Below, one piece after another: positions 47,215 through 56,825 of a stretch of DNA of 64,000 nt. The stretch comes from Clostridia bacterium UC5.1-2E3 (lineage in GTDB: Bacteria > Bacillota > Clostridia > Lachnospirales > Lachnospiraceae): positions 36,303 to 100,302 of the forward strand of contig BBZO01000009.1 of NCBI GenBank assembly GCA_001304875.1, given 5' to 3'. The notes below the pieces were generated by a model. The model searched no databases, was not told the DNA's origin, and saw only the letters and a program-made list of their open reading frames with translations. Every line of letters begins with the position of its first letter. Position 1 is the stretch's first letter. Both the position numbers and the translations under genes were made by a program.

Positions 47215-48277
47215 TTTTACCATCGGGCCGGTGGCCATGGACGAGGAGATACGAAAGATAGGTTCGGAGCAGATTCCGTACTTCCGCACGCCGGAATTTT
47301 CGGAGCTGATGCTTGAAAATGAGGCGCTGATGAAGCGGTATATGGGAGCGGGCGAGGGGGCGAGAGTGCTCTTTCTGACCGGCTCCGGCACGGCTTCCAT
47401 GGAGGCGGCGGTGATGAACCTGTTTGACGAAAACGACCGCCTTCTGGTGGTCAACGGCGGCAGCTTCGGACAGCGGTTCGTGGATATCTGCGAGATTCAC
47501 GGGATCCCCCACGAGGTGATTGCGCTGGCCGCGGGGAAGGCCCTGCGGGCGGAGCATCTGGCGCCTTACGAGGGGCAGCGCTTTACCGGCTTTTTAGTGA
47601 ACCTCCACGAGACCTCCACCGGCGTCCACTATGACATCGGTCTGATCCGGGAGTTCTGTAAGACCTGCGGGGCGATGCTGGTGGTGGACTCCATCAGCTC
47701 TTTCCTGGCGGATCCCTTTGACATGGAGGAGAGCGGCGCGGACGTGGTGATCACCGGATCCCAGAAGGCGCTGGCACTGCCTCCGGGACTCTCCGTCATC
47801 GCGCTCTCGCGGCGGGCCGCAGCGCGGGTGGAGAGCAGGAAGATAAAATCGCTGTATTTTGACTTAAAACTCTATTTAAAGGACGGAACCAGAGGGCAGA
47901 CGCCGTTTACCCCGGCGGTCAGCGTGCTGATTCAGTTGAATAAGCGTCTTAAGAGGATGGAGGCCGGCGGGCCGGAGGCGGAGAGCCGCCGCATGGAGCG
48001 GCTGGCTGAGGATTTCCGGGCGCGGATTAAAGATCTTCCTCTGGAGGAGATCTCCGAGTCGCCGTCCAACGCCATGACGGCGCTGCACCCCTTGCGTGTG
48101 CCGGCCTACCGGGTCTACGAGATTTTAAAGGAAGAGTATGGGATCTTCGTGTGCCCCAACGGCGGGGCGTTAAGGGACGAGATCTTCCGCGTGGGCCATC
48201 TGGGCGCGCTGACCGAGGAGGACAATAAAGTTCTCTCGGACGCCCTCCACGACATGGAGAGGAGGGGGCTTCTGTGA
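47207..48277 (+). CDS. Class V aminotransferase, PhnW-like
   Basis: 356 residues from the ATG at 47207, which follows AAAGGAGG and overlaps the flippase end. FLTGSGTASMEAAVMNLF binds the PLP phosphate, VVDSISSFLADPFDM holds the PLP-ring Asp, and ITGSQKALALPPG contains the PLP lysine. The layout matches the alanine-glyoxylate/2-aminoethylphosphonate transaminase group. Next to a nucleotidyltransferase and a LicD gene, it may make the amino group of a phosphonate or sugar-like tag; PepM and phosphonopyruvate decarboxylase genes are not in the window, so this is inference. Confidence 0.85.
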   Translation: MLNFTIGPVAMDEEIRKIGSEQIPYFRTPEFSELMLENEALMKRYMGAGEGARVLFLTGSGTASMEAAVMNLFDENDRLLVVNGGSFGQRFVDICEIHGIPHEVIALAAGKALRAEHLAPYEGQRFTGFLVNLHETSTGVHYDIGLIREFCKTCGAMLVVDSISSFLADPFDMEESGADVVITGSQKALALPPGLSVIALSRRAAARVESRKIKSLYFDLKLYLKDGTRGQTPFTPAVSVLIQLNKRLKRMEAGGPEAESRRMERLAEDFRARIKDLPLEEISESPSNAMTALHPLRVPAYRVYEILKEEYGIFVCPNGGALRDEIFRVGHLGALTEEDNKVLSDALHDMERRGLL

Positions 48278-49001
48278 GAACGCTGATTCTGGCTGCCGGG
48301 CGGGGGACGCGGATTTCCCGCTATTTATCCGGCAGGCCCAAATGCACCGTGGACATCGGCGGCGGGCAGTGCCTGATCCGCTACACGGCGGAGCTTCTTT
48401 TATCCCGCGGCGTCAGCCGGGTGGGCCTGGTTTTAGGCTACCGGCAGGAGGACGTGCGGGAGGCCCTTAAGGGACTTCCGGTGGAATTTTACTACAACCC
48501 GTTTTTCGACGTGACCAACAGCATCGCGTCGGCCTGGTTTGCCAGAGACTTCATCGACGGCGGCGAGGACATCATGATTATGAACGGGGACGTCTATGTG
48601 GACGAGGGACTTCTGGACCGGATTCTGGAGGAAAAAATGAGCCCGGTGATGTTCTCAGATGAGACGAGGACCGTCACCGCGGACTATAAATTTTACTATG
48701 AGAACAACGTGCTCTTAAAGTACGGCAAGGAGCTGGAGGCGGCGACGTCACGGGCGAGTACATCGGCCTGGGGAAATTCACGGCGGACTTCCTGCCCTGC
48801 TTCCTTGAAAAGATGGACGAGATGATCGCCTGCCAGAAGCATTCGGTCTGGTGGGAAAATGTGCTCTACGAGATGACGGCCGAACGCCCCATCTATGTGC
48901 GCGATGTGGCCGGGGCCTTCTGGGCTGAGGTGGACTACATCGAGGACTACGAGCGCATTCTGGAGCACCGCGGGTATGCGGGGCTTCTCAAAAAACTATG
49001 A
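48274..49001 (+). CDS. Sugar- or phosphonate-type nucleotidyltransferase, LicC/PntC-like (frame broken once)
   Basis: It starts with GTG overlapping the aminotransferase stop. RTLILAAGRGTRISRYLSGRPKCTVDIGG is the NTP-binding signature and MIMNGDVYVDEGLLD the metal-binding Asp region. One G missing at 48738-48739 (expected KELEGGDVTGEYIGLGKFTADFLP) splits the gene. The last part, KHSVWWENVLYEM and RDVAGAFWAEVDYIEDY, is typical of choline-phosphate or phosphonate cytidylyltransferases. Corrected length is about 242 residues. It would activate the head group that LicD transfers. Confidence 0.83.
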
Positions 49002-49026
49002 GTTTGCAGCCGGGAGATTTTAGCTT

Positions 49027-50993
49027 ATGAAACCAAGAAAATCTGCGAAAACAGCGGGATGGAAAAAATGGATTGCCGCGGCGGCGGTGGTTCTCGTCCT
49101 GGGAATACTGGCGGAATGTTTCGCAAATTTTGCCCTCTTCACCCTGCCGGACGGCGAGAAGGGGGAGTTTGCTGTGCCCATGAGCGAGGTGGTCCGCGAG
49201 GGATTCACCGAGAAGGACGGCGCGCTCTGGTTTGACGGGGAGAAGGGGTTCATCCATGTCCCCCTGAACGGCAGGTACGTGGATAAACTGAAATGCTCCT
49301 TCGACTACGACGGCCTTCTGAATCTCAAGGCCTACGCGGGCGTCTACAATATCTACGGCGATTTAAACATCAAGGACGAGCTGGATATCTGGGACAACAA
49401 TCCGCGGGTGCTGGGAGACACATATCTGCGGGTGGAGGCGAAGGCCGACTATGTGAATATTGTGGTGGAGGCGGATGATCTGAAGGTGGAGGGGCTGCCC
49501 CACATCGATTTTGAGCGTATGCCCCTGGTATTCACGGGATTTACGGTGGTCAATGAGCTGGCGGTCAACTGGGTGGAGCTTGGCTTTTACTGGGTGGCCT
49601 TCGGGCTGGCGGCCTTCTTTTTCCTGGGCCGTGAGCTGCTTGGAAGACGGCCGGAGATCGGATTTCTGGCGGCGGCACTGTCGGTGGGCGTGCTCCTGGT
49701 GGCGGCGCTGCCGGCCAACAAGGTGGGCTGGGACGAGGAGGTGCACTTTGAGCAGTCCTTCTGGATCTCCAATTACCGGCAGATCTCCCATATTTCCGAC
49801 AGCATCTACCAGGAGTTTATACCGAGCCTGGACAACTGGCCCTTCAGCCAGCCGGGAACCGCGGAGGAGCAGAGGGCGTTAAACGACTACCTGGACACGA
49901 CCGGGGACTATAAAACCGGTCCCATCGGCTGGAGCTCGGACTTAAATAAGACTACGATGACGGGTTACGCGGGAATTTCCCTGTTTCTGTTTATCGGACA
50001 GCTTCTGGGGATGCCGTTTTCCATGCTGTTCCGGTTCGGACGGCTGGGGAATCTTTTAGTCTACAGCGTGATCATGTTTTTGCCATACGGAAAACCCCGG
50101 TGGGAAAGGGGATTTTAACCTTCATCGGGCTTATGCCCACGCCGCTTTTCCTGGCGGGGGTTTACTCCTACGATCCGACGGTGACGGCATTCTTAAGCCT
50201 TTCTTTTGCTTTTATGCTTAAGGAGATTCTGACGCCGGAGACGAAGATCCGCTGGAGGGATTTCATTATCATGGTCGCGGCGTTTATCTTCGGGTGCCGG
50301 ATCAAGGCGGTGTACGCGCCGCTTCTTCTGATTGCGCTGCTGATTCCGCGGGAGAAGTTTAAGGATAAGCGGCAGATGCTTCTCATGCGCGGGATTGTCT
50401 GCGCGGCGGTGGTTTTTCTGATTCTGGGATTCATGCTCCCGGTTATTTTCTCGCCCAGCGAGACCGGGGACCTGCGGGGCGGAGCCACCAGCGAGGTGGG
50501 GCAGATGGCCTACATCCTAGGGCAGCCGCTGGCCTACGCGGCGGTGCTGATTGAAAATATATGGCGGTCGTTTCCTTCCTACGTGTTTGGCGAGCTGTCC
50601 CTGGGGGCCTTCGGGCATCTGGCGACGGTGACCCAGTCCTGGATCATCTATGTGGGAGCCGTGCTGGTGCTTCTGACCAACACCCAGAGCGCTGCGGGGC
50701 GGCGGTTGGCGGGCCGGCAGAGACTTTTCATGTTCCTCATGGCCGGGGCCGCGGCGGTGTTTATCTGGACGGCGCTCTATATTTCCTACTCGGAACCGGG
50801 CAATACTTATATCGACGGGGTGCAGGGCAGGTACTATATACCGTTTCTGTTTCCTCTCTACCTGGCGCTTGGCTCCGACCGTGTGTCGGTGCGGCTTAAA
50901 AATTACCAGTATTACACGCTGGTATTGGCGGGCAGCGCGGGGATTCTGCTTTACTTTGTCTATTTCTACGTGATCAATGCCTACTGCCTGTAG
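49027..50993 (+). CDS. DUF2142 membrane protein, GT-C-like (frame broken once)
   Basis: About 655 residues. A single N-terminal helix and a long extracellular beta-rich part (to about 180) are followed by about ten more helices. PANKVGWDEEVHFEQSFWIS carries the Asp-Glu pair typical of DUF2142 and of GT-C enzymes that use polyprenyl-phosphate sugars. One T missing at 50077-50081 joins VIMF to FAIRKTPVGKGILTFIGLMPT. Together with the dolichol-phosphate-type glycosyltransferase at 51820 it may add sugars on the outer membrane face; this is inference from the family. Confidence 0.82.
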
Positions 50994-51011
50994 GCGGAAG
51001 GGGGCTTTTTG

Positions 51012-51809
51012 GTGAAAATAAAGCCGGAGAATCATACGTTTGTCATATGTGCCTATAAGGAGAGCCCGTATCTGGAGGAGTGCATCCGATCGCTTAAAAA
51101 TCAGTCGGTGCGGACAAACCTCCGCATGGCCGCCTCCACGGACAACGGCCACATCCGCGCGCTGGCGGAGAAATACGGCATCCCGCTGGACATAAATCCC
51201 GGTCCCGGCGGCATCACCCAGGACTGGAATTTCGCCTACAGCCGGGCGGGGACGTCCCTCATCACGCTGGCCCACCAGGACGACGTGTACTGTAAGGACT
51301 ACGCGAAGGAGATTCTGGCCTGCGCGGCGAGAGCGAAGCGGCCTCTGATCCTGTTTTCCGACTACGGGGAGATCCGGAACGGGGCGCGGGTGAGGGAGAA
51401 TATGCTTCTCAAGATCAAGCGGATGATGCTGATTCCGCTGGAGTTTGGGGCGCTTTCCGGGAGCCGGTTCGTGCGGCGGCGGATTCTCTCGTTCGGGAAT
51501 CCCATCAGCTGTCCGGCGGTGACCTACGCGAGGGAGAATCTGCCGGAGCCGGTGTTTTTGGACGGCTACACCTGCGTGGAGGACTGGCAGGCCTGGGAGC
51601 GGATTTCCCGGCTTAAAGGGCAGTTTATCTACTGCAAAAAGCTTCTCATGTACCACCGCATTCACGAGGAATCCACCACCAGCGGCATGATCGGGGACAC
51701 CGGCCGCGGGGCGGAGGACTTAGAGATGTTTGAAAAATTCTGGCCGAAGCCCATTGCCAGGCTCATCGGCCGCCTGTACTCGGTGAGCGAGAGGTCGAAC
51801 CGACTTTAG
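51012..51809 (+). CDS. Glycosyltransferase family 2
   Basis: 265 residues. TFVICAYKESPYLEECIRSLKNQ is the GT-A nucleotide-sugar start, and TLAHQDDVYCKDY contains the acidic pair for metal binding. The C-terminus is VEDWQAWERISRLKGQFIYC with a base-like acidic stretch. The start is GTG 51012 behind GGAAGGGGG; the preceding TTG is also possible. It lies 18 bases after the DUF2142 gene. The sugar is unknown. Confidence 0.88.
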   Translation: MKIKPENHTFVICAYKESPYLEECIRSLKNQSVRTNLRMAASTDNGHIRALAEKYGIPLDINPGPGGITQDWNFAYSRAGTSLITLAHQDDVYCKDYAKEILACAARAKRPLILFSDYGEIRNGARVRENMLLKIKRMMLIPLEFGALSGSRFVRRRILSFGNPISCPAVTYARENLPEPVFLDGYTCVEDWQAWERISRLKGQFIYCKKLLMYHRIHEESTTSGMIGDTGRGAEDLEMFEKFWPKPIARLIGRLYSVSERSNRL

Positions 51810-51819
51810 GAGATACGAC

Positions 51820-52507
51820 ATGAAAAAACTGATCATTATACCGGCCTACAACGAGGAGGACGCCATCGCGCACACGGTGGCGCGGATCCGGGAGAAGGCC
51901 CCGGACTTTGACTATGTGATTATCAACGACTGTTCCACGGACCGGACGCTTGCGATCTGCCGGGAAAACGGATTCCACGTGGTGAATCTGCCCATCAATC
52001 TGGGGATTGGCGGCGCGGTGCAGACCGGCTACCGCTACGCGCTGGAAAACGGCTACGACATCGCGGTGCAGATGGACGGCGACGGCCAGCACGACGCGGC
52101 CTATCTGGGAGAGATGGCCCGTGTGCTGGAGGAGGAGAAGCTTAACATGGTGATCGGCTCCCGCTTCATCGAGAAGGAGGCTTTCAGTCCTCGGCGGCCA
52201 GACGGCTGGGGATCGGGTATTTTTCCTGGCTGATTAAGCTGGTGACCGGGGTGCGCATCACGGATCCCACCTCGGGGATGCGGATGGCGGACCGGGAGGT
52301 CATCGGGCTCTTTGCCGGGGACTATCCCAAGGACTACCCGGAGCCGGAGAGCGTGGTGACGATCCTTAAAATGGGCAGGCGGGTGCGGGAGATCCCTGTG
52401 CAGATGCGGGCCAGGGAGGGGGAGTCTCCTCCATCTCCAGCATGAAGGCGGTCTATTATATGGTAAAGGTTTCCATTGCGGTGCTCATCGCCGCGTGGAG
52501 GAGGTAA
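51820..52507 (+). CDS. Dolichol-phosphate-mannose-synthase-like glycosyltransferase family 2 (frame broken twice)
   Basis: MKKLIIIPAYNEEDAIAHTV, INDCSTDRTL, NLGIGGAVQTGYRYA and VQMDGDGQHDAAYL form the classical DPM1-type core with DxD. A G missing at 52179-52180 and another in 52418-52422 split the gene; corrected, it reads ARRLGIGYFSWLIKLVTGVRITDPTSGMR and ends in a hydrophobic helix YMVKVSIAVLIAAWRR. About 229 residues. It is predicted to load a sugar onto polyprenyl phosphate, and DUF2304, its usual neighbour, follows at once. Confidence 0.9.
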
Positions 52508-52510
52508 GGT

Positions 52511-52963
52511 ATGAGTGTGCAGATTCGTGTGTTTGTGCTGGTCTGTGTCGTCGTTCTGATTTTTGGGATGATGAACATGGTCAGAAATAAGAAGCTGGAC
52601 TTAAAATATGCGTTTCCCTGGCTGTTTCTCGGCGTGGGCGTCGGGGTGCTGGCGGTGTTCGATGAGTTTACGGCGCGGCTGGCGGTGATGCTGGGTGTGG
52701 AAATTCCCAGCAACATGATCTTTTTCCTGGGATTCTGCTTCTCGCTGACGATCATCTTCTGTCTGACCTTCGCGGTGTCCAGGCTCTCCTACAAGGTAAA
52801 GCGGCTGACGCAGGAGTGCGCGCTTTTAGAAAAACGGCTGGAGGAGCTGGAGAACTGTGCGTCAAAGAAGAAGGCTGGCGTGACTGGAATGACGGATGCC
52901 GCGGCAGACGGAGAAAATATGTTAGTGGACGAGAAATTACCGACAGGAGGCGATGCGCTGTGA
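52511..52963 (+). CDS. DUF2304 membrane protein
   Basis: 150 residues with three hydrophobic helices (RVFVLVCVVVLIFGMMNMV, YAFPWLFLGVGVGVLAVF, IFFLGFCFSLTIIFCLTF), then a coiled-coil-like helix (RLTQECALLEKRLEELEN) and a polar tail. DUF2304 proteins are typical companions of DPM1-like glycosyltransferases and probably form a membrane complex with them. The stop overlaps the rhamnosyltransferase start. Confidence 0.88.
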   Translation: MSVQIRVFVLVCVVVLIFGMMNMVRNKKLDLKYAFPWLFLGVGVGVLAVFDEFTARLAVMLGVEIPSNMIFFLGFCFSLTIIFCLTFAVSRLSYKVKRLTQECALLEKRLEELENCASKKKAGVTGMTDAAADGENMLVDEKLPTGGDAL

Positions 52964-53913
52964 CTTCTGCAAATCAGGCGAACGATAAATATACTCTGGA
53001 CGTGGTCATCCCCACCTACCGGCCGGGACCCGGCGTGCGGCGGCTGTTTGGCCGCCTGCTGGCGCAGACGTATCCCATCGGGAAAATCATCATCATGAAT
53101 ACGGAGGAGCAGTTCTGGCGTGCGGACTTTCTGCCGGAGATTCCGGCGGGCTGTACCACGGAATTTGAGATTCACCATCTGGCGAAATCCGAGTTTGACC
53201 ACGGGAGAACCCGGGCGGAGGGAGCGGGATACTCGCAGGCGGATATCGTTCTTTTTATGACCCACGACGCGGTTCCGGCCACCGATCATCTGGCAGAGCG
53301 GCTGGTGCGTGCCTTCGATGACGGGAACGTGGCCGCGGCCTACGCCAGGCAGCTGCCCGCCGACGACTGCAATCCCATCGAGCGCATCACACGGGAGTTC
53401 AACTATCCGGCTGAGAGCCGCGTGAAGTCTGCGAAGGATTTAGGGGAGCTCGGCATCAAGACCTATTTCTGCTCTAACGTCTGCGCGGCCTACCGCCGGG
53501 AGGTGTTCGAGCGGCTGGGCGGCTTCATCCGCCGCACGATTTTCAATGAGGACATGATCTTCGCGGCGGGGGCGGTGAAGGCCGGCTATTCCATCGCCTA
53601 CGTGGGCGACGGCGCGGTGATTCACTCCCACAACTATACGGCCGTGGAGTACCTGCGGCGGAATTTTGACCTGGGCGTCTCCCAGGCCGACCATCCGGAG
53701 GTGTTCTCCGGCGTTTCCTCCGAGGGCGAGGGCGTGAAGCTGGTGAAAGCCACGGCGGCGAAGCTGAAAGAGATGGGAAAGGCGCAGCTGATTCCGAAGC
53801 TTGTCTGGGTCAGCGCGTTTAAATATATGGGTTACCGGCTGGGGAAGTCCTATAAGCGGCTTCCGGAGAGATGGATCCGCCGTCTCACCATGAACCAGGC
53901 TTACTGGACTTGA
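52960..53913 (+). CDS. Rhamnosyltransferase-type glycosyltransferase family 2
   Basis: 317 residues. LDVVIPTYRPGPGVRRL opens the GT-A fold, FDHGRTRAEGAGYSQADIVLFMTHDAVP is typical of bacterial rhamnosyltransferases, and GGFIRRTIFNEDMIFAAGA holds the catalytic acidic residues. The long open frame begins at 52816, but GTG 52960 behind ACAGGAGG overlaps the DUF2304 stop and gives a proper N-terminus. dTDP-rhamnose would come from the products of rfbABCD. Confidence 0.88.
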   Translation: MTSANQANDKYTLDVVIPTYRPGPGVRRLFGRLLAQTYPIGKIIIMNTEEQFWRADFLPEIPAGCTTEFEIHHLAKSEFDHGRTRAEGAGYSQADIVLFMTHDAVPATDHLAERLVRAFDDGNVAAAYARQLPADDCNPIERITREFNYPAESRVKSAKDLGELGIKTYFCSNVCAAYRREVFERLGGFIRRTIFNEDMIFAAGAVKAGYSIAYVGDGAVIHSHNYTAVEYLRRNFDLGVSQADHPEVFSGVSSEGEGVKLVKATAAKLKEMGKAQLIPKLVWVSAFKYMGYRLGKSYKRLPERWIRRLTMNQAYWT

Positions 53914-53938
53914 AACCGCGCTAAAACGGTGCTATACT
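53910..53938 (+). promoter_or_regulatory. Internal promoter before rfbC-wzm-wzt
   Basis: TTGAAA at 53910-53915, a 17-base spacer and TATACT at 53933-53938, in the 143-base gap after the rhamnosyltransferase gene. The rest of the gap shows no further signal. Confidence 0.72.
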
Positions 53939-54056
53939 GTCCCCCGTGGGACGTGCGGGCCCGGCAGACGGGGTTCTGGCTGCAGGGCGCGGCAGAATCG
54001 GCGGCGGGAGACAGTGCCGTCGGGCGCACAGAATGAAAAAAAGAGAGGTTTAAACA

Positions 54057-54610
54057 ATGGGAAAGATAAAAGTGACAGCCTGTGATATCAAAGGCCTTTA
54101 CGTGATAGAGCCGACCGTCTTCAAGGATGAGAGAGGATATTTCATGGAGACCTACAACCAGAACGATTTCAAGGAGGCGGGCCTCGACATGGTGTTTGTG
54201 CAGGACAACCAGTCCATGTCCGTGAAGGGCGTTCTGCGCGGTCTCCACTACCAGAAGCAGTTCCCCCAGGGCAAGCTGGTGCGCGCCGTCAGAGGCCGCG
54301 TGTTCGACGTGGCTGTGGATCTGCGCGCGGGCTCCGAGACCTACGGGAAATGGTTCGGCGTGGAGCTCTCCGCCGAGAATAAGAAGCAGTTCTACATCCC
54401 GGAGGCTTTGCCCACGGATTTTTAGTGCTCTCCGACGAGGCAGAGTTTGCCTACAAGTGCACCGATTTCTACCACCCCGGCGACGAGGGCGGCCTTAAGT
54501 GGGACGATCCGGACATCGGCGTGGAGTGGCCCACCGAGGAGGGCATGGAGCTCATCATTTCCGAGAAAGACAAAAAATGGGGCGGATTTAAGGATTCCTT
54601 CCGCTTTTAG
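54057..54610 (+). CDS. rfbC: dTDP-4-dehydrorhamnose 3,5-epimerase (frame broken once)
   Basis: Third step of dTDP-rhamnose synthesis. IEPTVFKDERGYFMETYNQ, VQDNQSMSVKGVLRGLHYQ with the catalytic His, and GRVFDVAVDLRAGSETYGKW form the cupin core. One G missing at 54404-54405 changes PEGFAHGFLVLSDEAEF into a premature stop. The corrected protein has about 184 residues, the normal size. It completes the pathway started by rfbABD at 20.7-23.5 kb. Confidence 0.95.
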
Positions 54611-54625
54611 AGAGAGGTAAAATAC

Positions 54626-55434
54626 GTGCGATATGTGATTTCCCTGATGCGGGAGATGATTTCCAGGCGGAAGGTCATCTGGGATTTATCCAAGGCGGAT
54701 TTCAAAAAACGGTTTGTGGGCTCGTACTTCGGCATCATCTGGATGTTTCTCCAGCCGGTGGCGACAGTGCTGGTCTATTTCTGCGTGTTCCAGCTGGGAC
54801 TCAAGAGCACGCCCCCGGTGGATGCGCCCTACGTCCTCTGGCTGGTGCCGGGCATTGTGCCTGGTTTTTCTTCAGCGAGGTGTTGAACAGCGGGACGGGA
54901 TGCCTCTCCGAGTACAGCTATCTGGTCAAGAAGGTAGTGTTCCCGGTGGAGATTCTGCCGGTGATCAAGCTCATTTCCTGCCTGTTCGTGCACATCATTT
55001 TCACCGCGATTATGATGGCGCTTTTCCTGTGCTATGGGCGGCTTCCCATGGTGAGCTGGATTCAGATTATCTATTACATGGCCGCCGGGGCCGTCTACTC
55101 CCTGGCGTTCGTGTACTTTACCTGTTCCATCAACGTGTTCTTCAAGGACATGGCGCAGATCGTGGGGATCTGCCTGCAGTTTGGAATGTGGCTGGCGCCC
55201 ATCATGTGGTCTCCCACCATGTTCCCGGGCGCGCCGGCGTGGCTGGAACAGCTTTTGAAGATCAACCCCATCTATTATCTGGTGACCGGGTTCAGAGACA
55301 GTATGCTGACGGGCGATTTCTTCTGGGAGCGCCCCATGCTCTCGCTGTATTTCTGGGCGGTGACCATTATACTCTTTTTGGCCGGACTGAAGGTGTTCAA
55401 GCGTCTGCGCCCGCATCTTTCAGATGTGCTGTAA
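54626..55434 (+). CDS. wzm: ABC-2 polysaccharide export permease, Wzm type (frame broken once)
   Basis: WDLSKADFKKRFVGSYFGIIWMFLQPV is the amphipathic start and first helix typical of Wzm/TagG/RfbA permeases; five more helices follow, and NPIYYLVTGFRDSML is the conserved C-terminal loop. One C missing at 54860-54861 (expected IVPWFFFSEVLNSGTGCL) splits it. The start is GTG 54626 after AGAGAGG. Corrected length is about 269 residues. It exports a lipid-linked glycan with the Wzt ATPase encoded next. Confidence 0.93.
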
Positions 55435-55444
55435 GGAGGATGTC

Positions 55445-56774
55445 ATGACGGAAAATAATTCGGCCTGTGCGATACAGGTTAAGGATGTTACGAAAATATA
55501 CAAGCTATACGACAAGCCCATCGACCGCCTGAAGGAGTCCCTGCATCCGGGGCATAAGGAGTACCACAGGAAATTTTACGCCCTGGATAAGATCTCCTTC
55601 GACGTGAAAAAGGGCGAGACCGTGGGCATCATCGGAACCAACGGCTCCGGAAAATCCACGATTTTAAAGATTATTACAGGCGTTTTAACGCCCACCACCG
55701 GCGAGGTGAAGGTGGACGGAACTATTTCCGCACTTTTAGAGCTGGGCGCCGGGTTCAACATGGACTACACGGGCATTGAAAATATCTATATGAACGGCAC
55801 CATGATGGGATTTTCCAAAAAGGAGATGGACGAAAAGCTCCAGGATATCCTGGACTTTGCCGACATCGGCGATTTCGTCCATCAGCCGGTCAAGACCTAC
55901 TCCAGCGGTATGTTTGTCCGCCTGCGTTTGCGCTGGCCATCAATGTGGAACCGGAAATCCTCATCGTGGACGAGGCGCTCTCCGTGGGAGACGTGTTTTT
56001 CCAGGCGAAATGCTACCGCCGCATGGAGGAGATCAGGAAGCGCGGAACCACCATTCTCATGGTGACCCACGACATGGGCAGCATCATCAAATACTGCGAC
56101 AAGGTGGTGCTTTTAAACCGCGGCTCCTTCGTGGCCGAGGGCGCGCCCGGGCATATGGTCGATTTATATAAGAAGATTCTGGCGGGGCAGATGGATTCGC
56201 TGGAGGAGGAGCTCCAGACGGAGATGAACGATTTCTCCGGCGACGGGGCACAGCAGAAGGCGAGGCAGTACGAGGGCCTCATGAAGGACAAAATCACCAT
56301 AAACGCCAACCGCACCGAGTACGGCGACGGCCGGGCGGAGATCTTCGACCTGGGGCTGTTCGACGGGAGAGGGAATCTGACAAATCTCCTGTTAAAGGGA
56401 GAGATGTTCACCATAAAGGAGCGGATCCGTTTCAACGCTCCCATCGAGGCACCCATTTCACCTACACGATCAAGGACAAGAAGGGCACAGATCTGACGGG
56501 CACCAACACCATGTTCGAGGGGGCCGACGTGAAGCCGGTGAAGAATGGCGACGTCTACGACGTGGAGTTTACGCAGAAGATGACGCTGCAGGGCGGCGAG
56601 TATCTGCTTTCCATGAGCTGCACCGGCTTCGAGAACGGCCAGCATGTGGTGTACCACCGGCTGTACGACGTGGCCAACATTACGGTGATTTCCAACAAGA
56701 ATACCGTGGGCGTCTACGACATGGAGTCGGAGGTGAGCGTCCGGCTGAACGCGGACGCAGATGCGGCCCGGTGA
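55445..56774 (+). CDS. wzt: Polysaccharide ABC transporter ATPase, Wzt type with C-terminal glycan-binding domain (frame broken twice)
   Basis: FYALDKISFDVKKGETVGIIGTNGSGKST holds Walker A near residue 64 within two adjoining blocks; YSSGM near 152 is the Wzt form of the ABC signature; LIVDEALSVGD is Walker B with the catalytic Glu; MVTHD the switch His. After residue 250 comes a beta-sandwich of the Wzt C-terminal type that in Gram-negative O-antigen systems binds the capped chain end. One G is missing near 55924 and one T at 56456-56458. Corrected length is about 443 residues. ATG follows TAAGGAGGATGTC. Confidence 0.93.
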
Positions 56775-56825
56775 GAACGGGAAAGGCCGTGTCTCTGATC
56801 ATTTATAGTAAGAAAGGGATATCCC

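Noticed and set aside
52816..52959. Longer start of the rhamnosyltransferase
   Set aside because: This stretch is the end of the DUF2304 gene in another frame; GTG 52960 with ACAGGAGG fits the overlap and the family N-terminus.
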